Shown here: positions 1 to 11,104 of the stretch, one piece after another
Position numbering within the stretch: the stretch's first letter is position 1
How the letters are laid out: every line of letters starts with the position of its first letter
Source: Oscillospiraceae bacterium
GTDB taxonomy: Bacteria; Bacillota; Clostridia; Oscillospirales; Oscillospiraceae
DNA: 64,000 nt
Assembly (NCBI GenBank): GCA_020860205.1
Contig: JAJBUU010000004.1
Location: 32,001 to 96,000, forward strand
Direction: 5' to 3'
Notes under the pieces: model-generated
Databases searched by the model: none
Seen by the model: the letters and a program-made list of their open reading frames with translations, nothing else
Told to the model about the DNA's origin: nothing
Translations under genes and position numbers: made by a program

Positions 1-660
1 CTGCGGCTCGTAGCCCACGATGTCCCGCAGGGACACACGCTCGATGTTGTTGATGGGTTCCAGCCGAAGGTCGTCTGCGGTTTCCCCGGTGCTGACGCGG
101 AAGGCGCGGTTGAAGCCCAGCGTGCCAACACCGTGGTCGCGGTAGAAATCCGTAACGATTTGGAAAAACGCATCCGCGTCCTGCGCTGCAGAGAGCGCGG
201 CGCAGGTCTGGCGTACCTGTGTGCTGACGTTGCGGTTATAGAGCGCGCCGCGCTTGGTAATGGCCTGATAGTTGCAGACCGTGGAAAAGCAGTTCAGCCC
301 CAGCGTCCGTTCCAGCGGGGCAAAGTCAAAGTCAAAGAGCCGACGGAACACGGCGAAATCCTGCCGCGCAAGATCGTTGACGCTGCCGTCTGCCGCCGCA
401 CCCACGCCCTCACAGGTCAGGGAAAACGGGTTCTCGTTCGTCAGCAGCACCCACGTCAGATAGCATTGCCACAGGTTTCCGTCAAAACCATAGCGCGTGG
501 AAAGGTCGAGCAGACGGCGTATCTGTGTGTGAATGTCCCGCACCAGCTCACCATCACGCGCGCCGCGCTTCCAGCGGCTGTAAATGCCGCCGAGCTGCAT
601 AAGGATGCTGTCTGCATCAAGGTCGCCGTAGAGCAGCAGCTTTGATAATTCCTGTTCCAT
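1..660 (-). CDS. DUF815-type AAA ATP-binding protein, N-terminal part (3' end outside window)
   Basis: Reverse strand from ATG at 660 reads MEQELSKLLLYGDLDADSILMQLGGIYSRWK... and stays open to base 1, ending ...LEPINNIERVSLRDIVGYEPQ, which resembles the stretch before the ATPase core of DUF815 proteins. Confidence 0.7.
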   Translation of the reverse strand, partial: MEQELSKLLLYGDLDADSILMQLGGIYSRWKRGARDGELVRDIHTQIRRLLDLSTRYGFDGNLWQCYLTWVLLTNENPFSLTCEGVGAAADGSVNDLARQDFAVFRRLFDFDFAPLERTLGLNCFSTVCNYQAITKRGALYNRNVSTQVRQTCAALSAAQDADAFFQIVTDFYRDHGVGTLGFNRAFRVSTGETADDLRLEPINNIERVSLRDIVGYEPQ

Positions 661-664
661 CGTG

Positions 665-2329
665 TCAAATCTCCAGGATCGCGCCCTTGTCCGCAGAGCT
701 GACGAGCCTGGCATAGCGCGCAAGATAGCCGGTCGTCACCTTCGGCGGCGGACAGACCCACGCGGCGCGTCGGCGCTCCATCTCCGCGTCAGTGATTTTC
801 AGCTCAATTTTGCAGTTCGGGATGTCAATGGAGATGCGATCCCCTTCCTGCACCAGCGCGATGTTGCCGCCGGATGCGGCCTCCGGGCTGACGTGACCGA
901 TGGCAGCGCCGCGCGTTGCGCCGGAAAAACGCCCGTCTGTAATCAGCGCGACGCTCTCCCCAAGCCCCATGCCGCAGATGGCGGAGGTCGGATTCAGCAT
1001 CTCGCGCATTCCGGGGCCGCCCTTCGGCCCCTCGTAACGGATGACCACCACGTCGCCGGGGACGATTTTGCGCCCGTAAATCGCGGCGATGGCCTCGTCC
1101 TCCGAGTCAAATACGCGCGCCGGGCCTTCGTGGACCATCATCTCCGGCGCAACGGCGGAGCGCTTGACCACGCAGCCGTCCGGCGCCAGATTGCCGCGCA
1201 GTACGGCAATGCCGCCGTTCGGGGAATAGGGGCGGTCAAACGGACGGATGATTTCCGGGTTCAGATTTTCCACGTCTGCCAGATTTTCCGCAATGGTTTT
1301 TCCGGTCACAGTGGGCAGCGTGGTGTCCAGCAGACCATGTTCGGCCAGCTCGTGCATCACGGCATAAACGCCGCCCGCGCGCTCCAGATCCTCCATGAAG
1401 GTGTCGCCCGCTGGGGCAAGGTGACAGAGGTTCGGCGTTTGCGCGCTGATGCGGTTGGACTCGTCCAGGTCAATCGAAACGCCCGCTTCATGCGCAATGG
1501 CGGGCAGATGCAGCATTGTGTTGGTGGAGCAGCCAAGCGCCATGTCCACCGTTTCCGCGTTGCGGAAGGCGGCGGCGGTCATAATGTCGCGCGGACGCAG
1601 GTCGCGCTTTACCAGCTCCATGATTTGCATACCGGTCTTTTTCGCCAGACGCAGCCGCGCGGAATAGGGTGCGGGAATGGTACCATTGCCGCGCAGCGCC
1701 ATGCCCAGCGCTTCGGTCAGGCAGTTCATGGAGTTTGCGGTGTACATTCCGGAGCAGGAGCCGCAGCTCGGACAGGCGTTCTCGGTGTAATCCTCCACGC
1801 CGCCCTCGTCCAGCGTTCCCGCGTGATAAGCGCCGACGGCCTCAAACATATGGCTCAGGCAGGTGCGCCGCCCGTCCTTCAGCCGACCGGCCAGCATCGG
1901 TCCGCCAGAGCAGAAGATGGTGGGGACGTTCACGCGCGCCGCCGCCATCAGAAGGCCGGGGACGTTCTTGTCGCAGTTGGGGATCATGACCAGCCCGTCA
2001 AACTGGTGGGCAATGGCCATAGCCTCCGTAGAGTCTGCGATGAGGTCGCGCGTGACGAGGGAATATTTCATTCCGATGTGTCCCATCGCAATGCCGTCGC
2101 AGACCGCAATGGCGGGGAAGAGTATCGGCGTACCGCCTGCGGCACGGACGCCGTCCTTGACCGCCTGTGCGATTTTGTCCAGGTTCATGTGACCGGGGAC
2201 GATTTCGTTATAGGAGCTGACAACGCCGATGAGCGGGCGCGCCATTTCCTCCTCCGTCAGTCCCAGCGCGTAAAGCAGACTGCGGTTGGGGGCGCGTTCC
2301 ACCCCCTGCTTGATGTTGTCGGAAAGCAT
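665..2329 (-). CDS. ilvD: Dihydroxy-acid dehydratase
   Basis: ORF of 554 aa with IlvD motifs ([52 protein letters not shown]). Confidence 0.97.
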   Translation of the reverse strand: MLSDNIKQGVERAPNRSLLYALGLTEEEMARPLIGVVSSYNEIVPGHMNLDKIAQAVKDGVRAAGGTPILFPAIAVCDGIAMGHIGMKYSLVTRDLIADSTEAMAIAHQFDGLVMIPNCDKNVPGLLMAAARVNVPTIFCSGGPMLAGRLKDGRRTCLSHMFEAVGAYHAGTLDEGGVEDYTENACPSCGSCSGMYTANSMNCLTEALGMALRGNGTIPAPYSARLRLAKKTGMQIMELVKRDLRPRDIMTAAAFRNAETVDMALGCSTNTMLHLPAIAHEAGVSIDLDESNRISAQTPNLCHLAPAGDTFMEDLERAGGVYAVMHELAEHGLLDTTLPTVTGKTIAENLADVENLNPEIIRPFDRPYSPNGGIAVLRGNLAPDGCVVKRSAVAPEMMVHEGPARVFDSEDEAIAAIYGRKIVPGDVVVIRYEGPKGGPGMREMLNPTSAICGMGLGESVALITDGRFSGATRGAAIGHVSPEAASGGNIALVQEGDRISIDIPNCKIELKITDAEMERRRAAWVCPPPKVTTGYLARYARLVSSADKGAILEI

Positions 2330-2449
2330 AGAAGTTCTCCTTCCTGTCGGCTGATGCGCGTTCAGGAGGGGATGATGTATCGTCCCCTCCTGAAGATGCC
2401 GACAAAACCGCGTATGTGCGGATTTTGTGATTATTTATATATGGTTGAC

Positions 2450-3469
2450 TCAGTTGGAGGCGGAGTCGAGGTCGGTGTTGTTCTTCCAGAGCATCTGCTC
2501 GCGCAGCTCCTGTCCGACGATCTCCATCGGGTGCTTGGCCAGAGCTTCGCGCTTGGAGTTGAAGAAGGTGCGGCCGTTCTTGTTCTCTGCGATCCAGCGT
2601 CCGGCGAAGGTGCCGTCCTGAATGTCGGAGAGGACAGCGCGCATCCGCGCTTTGGTTTCCTCGTGCGGAATCACGCGCGGGCCGGAGACATACTCGCCGT
2701 ATTCTGCGGTATCGGAGACGGAGAAGTTCATCGCCGCAACGCCGCCCTTGTTGATGAGGTCAACGATCAGCTTCATCTCGTGGATGCACTCGAAGTAAGC
2801 GTTCTCCGGCTCATAACCGGCCTCCACCAGCACCTCAAAGCCGCAGCGCATCAGGTCTACCACGCCGCCGCAGAGGACGGTCTGCTCGCCAAAGAGGTCG
2901 GTTTCGGTTTCGTCGTGCATGGAGGTTTCCATGATACCGGCGCGCGCGCCGCCAATGCCCGCAATGTAGGCAAGGGCGATGTCCAGGCATTTGCCGGTGG
3001 CGTCCTGCTCCACAGCGACGAGGCAGGGGACGCCCTTGCCCGCAACATACTGGCTGCGGACAGTGTGACCCGGACCCTTCGGCGCGGCCATGAATACGTC
3101 CACACCTGCCGGAGGAACGATTTGCTTGTAGCGGATGTTGAAGCCGTGGGCAAACGCGAGCGCCTTGCCCTCTGTCAGATACGGGGCGATGTCTACGCGG
3201 TACATATCTGCCTGGCGCTCATCGTTGATCAGGATCATAATGATATCTGCCTGCTGCGCGGCCTCCGCCACGGTCAGCACGGTGAAGCCGTCCTTTTCCG
3301 CGACAGGCCAGGATTTGCCGCCTTTGCGCAGGCCGACGATGACGTCGCAGCCGGAGTCGCGCAGGTTCTGCGCATGGGCGTGACCCTGAGAGCCGTAGCC
3401 GATGATGGCGATTTTCTTGCCGGTCAGCTTGCCAAGATCACAGTCTTTTTCATAGTACATTTTTGCCAT
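2450..3469 (-). CDS. ilvC: Ketol-acid reductoisomerase
   Basis: ORF of 339 aa, [41 protein letters not shown] hallmark. Confidence 0.98.
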   Translation of the reverse strand: MAKMYYEKDCDLGKLTGKKIAIIGYGSQGHAHAQNLRDSGCDVIVGLRKGGKSWPVAEKDGFTVLTVAEAAQQADIIMILINDERQADMYRVDIAPYLTEGKALAFAHGFNIRYKQIVPPAGVDVFMAAPKGPGHTVRSQYVAGKGVPCLVAVEQDATGKCLDIALAYIAGIGGARAGIMETSMHDETETDLFGEQTVLCGGVVDLMRCGFEVLVEAGYEPENAYFECIHEMKLIVDLINKGGVAAMNFSVSDTAEYGEYVSGPRVIPHEETKARMRAVLSDIQDGTFAGRWIAENKNGRTFFNSKREALAKHPMEIVGQELREQMLWKNNTDLDSASN

Positions 3470-4007
3470 AGTTGAATTCTCCTTTTACTTTTGTGTCTTC
3501 GTTGATGGTATTGGTTCCCCGCTCAATGGCGACGATACCGGTGCGCACCAGCTCCAGGATGCCAAATTCGCGCAGCATCTCCTCGCAGGCGGCGGTTTTG
3601 GATTCGTTGCCGATGACGGAGAGGGTAATGGTTTCGCTTGCTATGTCAATGATGGAGGCGCGGAACACATTGCTGATCTGGATGATCTCGTTGCGCGCCG
3701 CGTGGTTCGGTACACGCACCTTGAGCAGCACCAGCTCGCGCCGGATGGAATTGGCTGCGTCCAGCAGCTTGACGGAGTAGACGGGGATCAGCTTGCGGAG
3801 CTGGTTGCACAGCAGCTGCACGCGCGGTTCGTCCGTCAGGATCTCGATGGTGATGCGCGAAACGCAGGGATCCTCCGTGCAGCCCACGGCCAGCGTTTCG
3901 ATGTTGTAGCCTTTGCGGGAGAACAGGCGCGAGATCTGGGAGAGCACACCCGCTTCGTTGTCCACCAGCGCGGCGATGGTATAGCGCTTTACATTGGTTT
4001 CTTCCAC
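3450..4007 (-). CDS. ilvN: Acetolactate synthase small (regulatory, ACT) subunit
   Basis: ORF of 185 aa, [35 protein letters not shown]; overlaps ilvC start by 20 nt. Confidence 0.95.
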   Translation of the reverse strand: MEETNVKRYTIAALVDNEAGVLSQISRLFSRKGYNIETLAVGCTEDPCVSRITIEILTDEPRVQLLCNQLRKLIPVYSVKLLDAANSIRRELVLLKVRVPNHAARNEIIQISNVFRASIIDIASETITLSVIGNESKTAACEEMLREFGILELVRTGIVAIERGTNTINEDTKVKGEFNYGKNVL

Positions 4008-4024
4008 TTGGTTTCCCCCTCCTC

Positions 4025-5734
4025 TCAGTTCAGCAGAAAGTCGGTGATGGGACTGCCGCCGGTGACCATGGGACGCACCATTTCGTCAATGTCGATGGCG
4101 CAGTCGATGACGCAGCCGCGGTCAGAGCCGATCGCGCCGCGCAGCGCGGCTTGCAGTTCCGCCAGATTGGTAACGCGGCAGCCGTCGATGCCGTAGGCCT
4201 TTGCCAGCGCGACAAAGTCCGGGCCGCGATCCAGCGTCGTTTCGGAATATCGCTCGTTATAAATCAGGTGCTGCCACTGGCGCACCATGCCAAGCGTGGC
4301 GTTATTGAATATCAGGGTGATGATCGGCAGGTGGTAAAACTGCTCGGTGCAAAGCTCATGGCAGTTCATGCGGAAGCTGCCGTCGCCGGTGACGTGCAGG
4401 ACGGTCTTTTCCGGGTGCCCCAGCTTTGCACCGATGGCCGCGCCAAGGCCAAAGCCCATCGTGCCAAAGCCGCCGGACGTGATGAGCTGTCCGGGATAGC
4501 TGAAGTTGAAGTGCTGAATGGCCCACATCTGATGCTGTCCCACGTCGGTGGTCACGATTGTGTCCTCCGGCAGCAGCTCCGCCGCGGTCGCCAGCACCTG
4601 CTTTGGCGTCAGGCACTCGCCGTCGTGGTCGTCATACTCCGTTTCAGTCGGGAAGGAGAAAACATATTCTTTCCATGCGCTGTGGCTGGCGGGCGCGCAG
4701 CGTTCCAGCAGCAGGGAGAGTATCTTCTTTGCGTCGCCGACGATGTGATGGTCGGTTTTGACGTTCTTATCGATCTCCGCCGCATCGATGTCAATGTGGA
4801 CGATTTTCGCCTTTGCGGCAAAACTGGAGGGATCGAGCGCCACACGGTCAGAGAATCGGGTGCCGATCCCAAGCAGCAGATCACAGGCGTCGCAGGCCAT
4901 GTTGGAGGCCTGGGAGCCGTGCATCCCGATCATGCCGGTCACAAGCGGGCTGGTGCCGGGCATTGCACCCGCGCCCATCACGGTCACGGCCACAGGAACG
5001 TCCAGCTTTTCCGCCAGCGCGCGCAGCTCCTGGTAAGCGCCGGAGCGCACCACGCCGCCGCCGCAGATCAGCAGCGGACGCTCCGCTGCGGCAAGCATCT
5101 CCGCCAGGCGATCCACGTCCTGCATATCCGGCTCCGACGACTTTACATCGTGGGCGGCATAGTACATCAGCTTGGCAAGACGGCCGTGCCTGAAGTGTTC
5201 CTCCGGCGGGAGATATTCGTATTCGCACTCCGCGCCTGTCACGTCCTTCTGGATGTCGATCAGCACGGGGCCGGGGCGACCGGCGCGCGCAAGGGCGAAG
5301 CCCTCACGCACCACGTCCGCCAGGGTGTTCACGTCGCGGACAAGATAGTTATATTTCGTGATCGGCAGCGTAACGCCGGTGATGTCGATTTCCTGGAAGG
5401 AGTCCTTGCCCATGTTCGCGTCCGTCACATTGCAGGTGATGAACACCACGGGGGACGAGTCCATGTAGGCGGTGGCGATGCCGGTGGTCAGGTTGGTCGC
5501 GCCGGGGCCGCTGGTGGCAAAGCAAACGCCCACCTTGCCGGTGGCGCGGGCATAGCCGTCCGCCGCGTGGGACGCGCCCTGCTCATGCGCGGTCAGGATG
5601 TGGCGAATCCTGTCATGGTAATCATAAAGTACATTATAAATGTCAAGAATGGTGCCGCCGGGATAGCCGAACACGGTGTCCACGCCCTGTTCCAGCAGGC
5701 ACTCGACTAAGATGTTTGCGCCTTTTAACTTCAT
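4025..5734 (-). CDS. ilvB: Acetolactate synthase large subunit
   Basis: ThDP enzyme motifs; start at MKLKGANILVECLLEQGVDTVFGYPGG behind a GGAGGAAA RBS, so the longer 607-aa ORF start is not preferred. Confidence 0.97.
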   Translation of the reverse strand: MKLKGANILVECLLEQGVDTVFGYPGGTILDIYNVLYDYHDRIRHILTAHEQGASHAADGYARATGKVGVCFATSGPGATNLTTGIATAYMDSSPVVFITCNVTDANMGKDSFQEIDITGVTLPITKYNYLVRDVNTLADVVREGFALARAGRPGPVLIDIQKDVTGAECEYEYLPPEEHFRHGRLAKLMYYAAHDVKSSEPDMQDVDRLAEMLAAAERPLLICGGGVVRSGAYQELRALAEKLDVPVAVTVMGAGAMPGTSPLVTGMIGMHGSQASNMACDACDLLLGIGTRFSDRVALDPSSFAAKAKIVHIDIDAAEIDKNVKTDHHIVGDAKKILSLLLERCAPASHSAWKEYVFSFPTETEYDDHDGECLTPKQVLATAAELLPEDTIVTTDVGQHQMWAIQHFNFSYPGQLITSGGFGTMGFGLGAAIGAKLGHPEKTVLHVTGDGSFRMNCHELCTEQFYHLPIITLIFNNATLGMVRQWQHLIYNERYSETTLDRGPDFVALAKAYGIDGCRVTNLAELQAALRGAIGSDRGCVIDCAIDIDEMVRPMVTGGSPITDFLLN

Positions 5735-6058
5735 CTGTGCTGTTTCCTCCTCTGCGCCAAACGGGTTTTGCGCCTGACGGCGGAGCCGTCTAAATACCCA
5801 ACATAAAAATAATATCAGTCTGTATACTTTATCACCACGTCCGGCCATATGTCAATATCGGGAATGAAAATTCGGCAAAAAAATTGCCGACGGTATACAA
5901 TGCACCGCCGGATTTGGTCAATTTTTCGTCTGCACCGGGAAAAAGAAAGGCGTTTGCTGCAAATCCGGCGGCACAGTGCTGTGCCGGGGGAAGATGCGGC
6001 AGACGCGCTTTTCCGGTTTCCCTCTGTTCTCGTTTCCCTGTTTTTTGCGGTGGCCGAC

Positions 6059-6271
6059 TTACAGCTGCCCCATTTTTTCAAACATGGTTTCGTTGTACTT
6101 CTGGAACCAGAAGTCGTCGAGCTCGCCGAAAATTTTGATTTCGTGCTCGCCGTACTCAAATTCCAGACCGGGGAAATCGTCGCAGAGCTTCTTGGCGGTG
6201 TTGTACATCACAACGTCAAAGAGCTTGCTGCCAGTCAGCTTGATTTCGTATTCGATCTTATGCATTTCCAT
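6059..6271 (-). CDS. Small hypothetical protein (70 aa)
   Basis: ORF with RBS-like AAAGGGAGG upstream on the minus strand; no family recognised. Confidence 0.6.
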   Translation of the reverse strand: MEMHKIEYEIKLTGSKLFDVVMYNTAKKLCDDFPGLEFEYGEHEIKIFGELDDFWFQKYNETMFEKMGQL

Positions 6272-6379
6272 GTGTTTTTACCTCCCTTTGTATGATTAAA
6301 CCTTTCCGATTCGATAACCAGTTTATCCCAAAAGCGGGGAAGATGCAACAGTTTTTTTTGAAAAATTTTTATGACATTT

Positions 6380-7672
6380 TTATGACATCTGCGGCGCGGG
6401 GAGCGCTTTTTCTACGCTGTACATACTCTCCAGCACATAAAAAATCGTGCGGAACAGGCTGTTGAGATTCCAGATGCTGACTCCGGCCAGACCATACTCG
6501 CGCACGAGGCGGAATTTGGCCTGCAGGCTGCGCGCGTCCTCAAACCAGACTTCGTGCTGTCTGCCGCTGCCGTCGGTATAGCGGAAACAGGGCGACTGCG
6601 CGCTCTGGTCGAATCGAATGTCCGCGCCGACCTGTCCGGCGAGCGTCACGGCGCCGATATTGGTAACAGGCCGCGCCGCGCTGCCCTGCACAAAGGGGAG
6701 CGTCCAGTTGTAGCCGTAATTCGGCACGCCCATCAAAATCTTTCCCGCAGGCATGACGGAAACCGCGTAGTCCAGCACCTGCCGCACCTTGTCAAGCGGG
6801 GAGACCGCCATCGCCGGACCGTAGGTATAACCCCATTCGTAGGTCATCAGAATGCAGTAATCCGCAATCTCGCCCTGCGCGGCGTAATCGTGTGCGCTGT
6901 AAAGCAGCCCGCTCTGCGTATCGGAGAGCTTTGGCGCCAGCGCGGTGACAAGGATGTAACCGCGGCCGTGCAGCGTTTCCGCCAGCCGCCGGAGGAACTG
7001 GTTATAGCTCCCCCGGTCGAACGGCCAGACGTACTCAAAGTCCAGATTGACCCCGTACCATTCCCCGCCGTCTAACAGGCTGAGCAGATTTTCCAGAAAA
7101 TTGTCCTGCACGTCCTGGTCGGTCAGGATCGCATGGGCGGCTGAACTGGAAAATCCGCCCGATTCCATCAGGTTTGCCACGGTCAGCAGGTTCGCGGTGC
7201 GATAGTCTGCGCTCAGCGCCGTATCGACGGAATTGTCTGCTGCAAGCTCCCCGTAGCCGTCTGCACGGAAGGAAAAAGGAGAGAGAAACGTCAGATATGG
7301 CAGCGTGGCGCGCAGGACAGACTCCGAAGCGCCGGTGATGTAGCCGTTTACAACGGCGGGGCCGGACTGCTCATTTGGAAACGGAATTTGCAGCGTTTGT
7401 CCCGGATAGATGCGGTTCCCGGTCCCAAGCGCGGGATTTGCGGAGAGGAGCGCGGCGGCCTCCACGCCGTAAGCGCGTGCGATCGCGTTTATGGTGTTGC
7501 CCTGCCGCACGGTGTATGTCACCTGCTCCACCGGGATCACAAGCGCCTGCCCAACGGAGAGCGTGTCGGGGTTTTGCAGCTGGTTCGCATAAATCAGCGA
7601 ATCCGTGTCCGTTCCATAGCGCCGGGCGATTTGCGACAGGGTATCTCCCTGTCTGACGACATAAATGGTCAT
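6380..7672 (-). CDS. LysM-domain glycosyl hydrolase family 18 protein, spore-germination (YaaH/SleL-like)
   Basis: Two LysM domains (YVVRQGDTLSQIARRYGTD; YTVRQGNTINAIARAYGV) followed by a GH18-like barrel (VNLDFEYVWPFDRGSYNQFLRRL). Confidence 0.9.
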   Translation of the reverse strand: MTIYVVRQGDTLSQIARRYGTDTDSLIYANQLQNPDTLSVGQALVIPVEQVTYTVRQGNTINAIARAYGVEAAALLSANPALGTGNRIYPGQTLQIPFPNEQSGPAVVNGYITGASESVLRATLPYLTFLSPFSFRADGYGELAADNSVDTALSADYRTANLLTVANLMESGGFSSSAAHAILTDQDVQDNFLENLLSLLDGGEWYGVNLDFEYVWPFDRGSYNQFLRRLAETLHGRGYILVTALAPKLSDTQSGLLYSAHDYAAQGEIADYCILMTYEWGYTYGPAMAVSPLDKVRQVLDYAVSVMPAGKILMGVPNYGYNWTLPFVQGSAARPVTNIGAVTLAGQVGADIRFDQSAQSPCFRYTDGSGRQHEVWFEDARSLQAKFRLVREYGLAGVSIWNLNSLFRTIFYVLESMYSVEKALPAPQMS

Positions 7673-7772
7673 GGCTTCAACTTCCTTTCATATGCGTGTT
7701 CGCTTCTCCGTCCAGTCTATTCCGCGCGCAGGACATTTGCGCCGTCCGCGCGAAAAAAGGCGAAAATTTTCA

Positions 7773-7801
7773 TTGACAGCGGGCGAAGGCTGGGTTATAC
7801 T
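7773..7801 (+). promoter_or_regulatory. Consensus sigma-A-type promoter (TTGACA-17 bp-TATACT)
   Basis: TTGACA 7773-7778, spacer 17, TATACT 7796-7801; no convincing ORF immediately downstream. Confidence 0.6.
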
Positions 7802-7957
7802 ATGGCGGTAAAACTACAAACGGGAAAGAGTCTTTCCAGTTGCAGGATTTTTGACCGCCGCGCGTCTTTGCAGATCGCATCGCCGCGCAGCTAAGGCCAT
7901 ACGGATAGCCGGGTCGAATGCCGAATCGCCGCGCACGCAACGTCCATGCGCGCGGCT

Positions 7958-8077
7958 GGCAACTTCTGTTGCCTTATTGATTTGGGTTTTCGCGGAAAAC
8001 CCAAATTTTATAAGTTGGTCGAAGGCGACCACTTTATAACCGCGCAGTGCGGTTATAAAACCAGTGCCGTGCGGCAC
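7958..8077 (+). repeat. Array of five consecutive near-perfect hairpins in intergenic DNA
   Basis: GGCAAC-ttct-GTTGCC; ATTTGGGTTTTC-gcg-GAAAACCCAAAT; ATAAGTTGGTCG-aagg-CGACCACTTTAT; TTATAACCGC-gcagt-GCGGTTATAA; GTGCC-gtgc-GGCAC. Confidence 0.75.
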
Positions 8078-8153
8078 AAAGCTTGTGAAATGGTCAATAA
8101 GAGTAGTAAAAGTAATCTGTTTGCTATATAGACTCTAAACCCATTGGGAATCC

Positions 8154-8269
8154 CCGCCCACGTCCCATGTGCGCGTTTGTTTCTGCGCGCGGGCGCGTCG
8201 TGGGATGTTTGTTTGCAAGCGATGTGCCAAAGGCGGCATATCGCTTTTTTGTTTTGCCCGCGTGGGCGG
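8154..8269 (+). promoter_or_regulatory. Structured potA leader with intrinsic terminator and competing pairings (candidate attenuator/riboregulator)
   Basis: Terminator GCGATGTGCC-aaagc-GGCATATCGC-TTTTTTGTTTTG at about 8219-8256; CCGCCCACG (8154-8162) complements CGTGGGCGG (8261-8269); ACGTCCCA (8160-8167) pairs TGGGATGT (8201-8208). Confidence 0.55.
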
Positions 8270-8281
8270 AGAGGAGTGAGA

Positions 8282-9403
8282 ATGAAGAAAATCTTTGAGC
8301 TGCGGAACGTGAGCAAATCCTTTGACGGAGAAACCGTGCTGGATCACATCAATCTGGACATCTATGATAACGAGTTCCTGACGCTTCTGGGGCCATCCGG
8401 CTGCGGCAAGACCACCACGCTGCGGCTGCTCGGCGGCTTTGACCAGCCGGACGCGGGGGACATCCTGTTCATGGGCGAGCGCATCAACGATCTGCCGCCG
8501 CATAAGCGCAACGTGAACACCGTGTTCCAGAAATATGCGCTGTTTCCGCACCTGAATGTTTTTGAAAACGTCGCGTTCCCGCTGCGGGAGCGCAGAGAGC
8601 CGAAGGCGGAGATCGCAAAAAAGGTGGAGAATATGCTCTCGCTGGTGATGCTCTCCAATCTGGCGCACCGGCGCGTCACCTCGCTCTCCGGCGGACAGCA
8701 GCAGCGCGTCGCCATCGCGCGGGCGCTGATCGGACATCCGAAGGTCCTGCTTCTGGACGAGCCGCTGGGTGCGCTGGACCGCAAGCTGCGCAAGGATATG
8801 CAGGCCGAGCTGAAAAAGATACAGCAGGCCACCGGCATCACCTTCGTCTTTGTCACGCACGACCAGGAGGAAGCGCTGAGTATGTCCGATACCGTGGTCG
8901 TGATGAGCGAGGGCAAAATCCAGCAGATCGGTTCCCCGATGGACGTTTATAACGAGCCGAAAAACGCCTTCGTAGCGGACTTCATCGGAGAGAGCAACAT
9001 CCTGGACGGCGTGATGCTGGATGATTACCGGGTGCGCTTTTCCGGCCAGACCTTCCAATGTCTGGACGCGGGATTTGACACGCGCGAGGCGGTGGATGTG
9101 GTGGTGCGGCCGGAGGACGTGGACGTGGTTCCTGTGGAACGCGGTCAGCTCTGCGGCGTCGTCACCTCCGTCACCTTTATGGGCGTGCATTATGAGATCA
9201 TCGTGGACATCGGCGGCTTCAAATGGATGCTGCAAACCACGGACTTTGTCGCCGTGGACGAGCGCATCGGGCTTTATATCGAGCCGGACGCGATACATAT
9301 TATGAAAAAGTCCCGGTATTCCGGGCTTTATGGAGATTATTCCTCCTTTTCCAATGAGCTGGATGAGCTTTCGGACGATGCGGACGGGGAGGCGGAAGCG
9401 TGA
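8282..9403 (+). CDS. potA: Spermidine/putrescine ABC transporter ATP-binding protein
   Basis: Walker [13 protein letters not shown], signature [16 protein letters not shown]-terminal TOBE region; start [17 protein letters not shown] behind GGAGTGAGA. Confidence 0.93.
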   Translation: MKKIFELRNVSKSFDGETVLDHINLDIYDNEFLTLLGPSGCGKTTTLRLLGGFDQPDAGDILFMGERINDLPPHKRNVNTVFQKYALFPHLNVFENVAFPLRERREPKAEIAKKVENMLSLVMLSNLAHRRVTSLSGGQQQRVAIARALIGHPKVLLLDEPLGALDRKLRKDMQAELKKIQQATGITFVFVTHDQEEALSMSDTVVVMSEGKIQQIGSPMDVYNEPKNAFVADFIGESNILDGVMLDDYRVRFSGQTFQCLDAGFDTREAVDVVVRPEDVDVVPVERGQLCGVVTSVTFMGVHYEIIVDIGGFKWMLQTTDFVAVDERIGLYIEPDAIHIMKKSRYSGLYGDYSSFSNELDELSDDADGEAEA

Positions 9404-10275
9404 GCCGCCGGAAGCACGGGGCGCAGTGGGCGCTGCTGAGTCCTTATGGCGTCTGGTCGGTGATTTTCCTCGTTGTGCCGCTGGCCTTTGTCGCCTATTA
9501 TGCGTTCACAGACAACGGCTTTGCCTTTACGACGGAGAACCTGACGCGGTTTTTCACCGCAAAAAGCAGCGTGACGAACGCGGACGGTTCCACGCGGGAG
9601 GTCTATACCTATCTGCTCATCTGTCTCCGCTCGCTGAAGCTGGCGGCGATCTCCACCGTCATCTGTCTGCTGCTGGGCTATCCGCTGGCTTATATCATGG
9701 CGCGCGCCCACGCGCGTACACAGCGGATGCTCCTGACACTGATCATGATTCCGATGTGGATGAACTTCCTCATCCGCACTTATGCGTGGATGACGATTTT
9801 GCAGGACACCGGTATCCTAAACGGCTTTCTCGGCGCGCTGCACATCAGCCCCGTCCATATCATCGGTACGGAGGGTGCGGTGGTCATCGGCATGGTATAT
9901 GATTATTTTCCCTATATGGTGCTGCCGATCTATTCCGGCCTTGCCAAGCTGGACGTTAAGCTGCTGGAGGCCGCGCGCGATCTTGGCTGCAACAGCGCAG
10001 GCGTGCTGCGCCGTGTGATTTTTCCCCTGAGTCTGCCCGGCGTGCTGAGCGGCGTCACGATGGTTTTGATTCCCTCCATCAGCACGTTTTATATCTCGCA
10101 GAAGCTCGGAAACGGAAAGTTCTTCCTCATCGGCGACGCGATCGAGGGGCAGTACACCGCAAACAATCTGCACTTTGCCGCGCTGATGGCGTTTCTGCTG
10201 ATGCTCGCGCTGCTGCTGTGCATGGCGCTGATGAAGCGCCTGACGAACCGGCTGGTTTATGGAGGCGGCGCATGA
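9400..10275 (+). CDS. potB: Spermidine/putrescine ABC transporter permease
   Basis: Polytopic permease, [26 protein letters not shown] loop; overlaps potA by 4 nt. Confidence 0.92.
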   Translation: MSRRKHGAQWALLSPYGVWSVIFLVVPLAFVAYYAFTDNGFAFTTENLTRFFTAKSSVTNADGSTREVYTYLLICLRSLKLAAISTVICLLLGYPLAYIMARAHARTQRMLLTLIMIPMWMNFLIRTYAWMTILQDTGILNGFLGALHISPVHIIGTEGAVVIGMVYDYFPYMVLPIYSGLAKLDVKLLEAARDLGCNSAGVLRRVIFPLSLPGVLSGVTMVLIPSISTFYISQKLGNGKFFLIGDAIEGQYTANNLHFAALMAFLLMLALLLCMALMKRLTNRLVYGGGA

Positions 10276-11099
10276 AAACCACATCGAAAGTTTATACTGC
10301 GATTATCCTTGTCTTTCTGCTTGCGCCCATCGCGATCCTGCTGGTGTTCTCTTTCAACGACTCCAAGAGCCTGTCCGTGTTCTCCGGCTTCTCGCTGCGG
10401 TGGTACCGGGAGCTGTTTCAGGACGAGGCGACGCTGCGCAGCGTGAAAAATACGGTGGTTCTCGCCGTGAGCGCAATGGCGATCTCCACCGTGATGGGAA
10501 CGGCTGCCGCCGTTGGAATGCACCGACTGCGCGGCCGCTGGATGCAGCGCGCGTTTGACACCGTGACCGACCTGCCCATGACGAACCCGGATATTATCAC
10601 GGGCATTTCCCTGATGCTGATGTTCGTCTTTGCCGGACGGCTGTTCGGCTGGCAGCGCAGCCTGAGCTTCTGGACGATGCTGGCGGCGCACGTCACATTC
10701 TGTCTGCCTTATGTCATTTTGCAGGTGCTGCCCCGTCTGCGGCAGATGGACCCCGCGCTGCCGGAGGCTGCGATGGACTTGGGCTGCACGCCCTTCCGCG
10801 CGTTCTGCAAGGCGACGCTGCCGGAGCTGGCTCCCGGCATCCTGACCGGTGCGATCATGGCGTTTTCCATGTCGCTGGATGACTTTGTTATCAGCTATTT
10901 CACAGCGGGCAACGGCTTCCAGACGCTGCCCATCCGCATTTACAGCATGACGAAAAAGACCGTCACGCCAAAGATGTACGCGCTCTCCACCATCATATTT
11001 TTTGTCATCCTTGCGCTGCTGCTCGTTTCCAACCTGACGGACGAGGACGCCGCGCAGAAGCGCACAAAGCGCAAATCAAACACGAAAAAGGAGCATTGA
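10272..11099 (+). CDS. potC: Spermidine/putrescine ABC transporter permease
   Basis: Start [18 protein letters not shown] loop AAMDLGCTPFRAFCKATLPELAPGI; overlaps potB. Confidence 0.92.
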   Translation: MKTTSKVYTAIILVFLLAPIAILLVFSFNDSKSLSVFSGFSLRWYRELFQDEATLRSVKNTVVLAVSAMAISTVMGTAAAVGMHRLRGRWMQRAFDTVTDLPMTNPDIITGISLMLMFVFAGRLFGWQRSLSFWTMLAAHVTFCLPYVILQVLPRLRQMDPALPEAAMDLGCTPFRAFCKATLPELAPGILTGAIMAFSMSLDDFVISYFTAGNGFQTLPIRIYSMTKKTVTPKMYALSTIIFFVILALLLVSNLTDEDAAQKRTKRKSNTKKEH

Positions 11100-11104
11100 A
11101 TCTC

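Noticed and set aside
662-3475. 937-aa plus-strand ORF and other long ORFs opposite ilvD/ilvC
   Set aside because: Antisense artefact of high-GC codon usage over clearly conserved ilv genes
4151-5710. 519-aa plus-strand ORF
   Set aside because: Antisense to ilvB, low-complexity His/Arg-rich translation
5735-5848. 38-aa N-terminal extension of IlvB in the ORF track
   Set aside because: A strong GGAGGAAA RBS and conserved MKLKGANILVE start place initiation at 5734
7814-8131. ORFs 7814..8077(-), 7851..8039(+), 7946..8131(+)
   Set aside because: They translate hairpin-rich DNA, lack RBSs and have implausible composition
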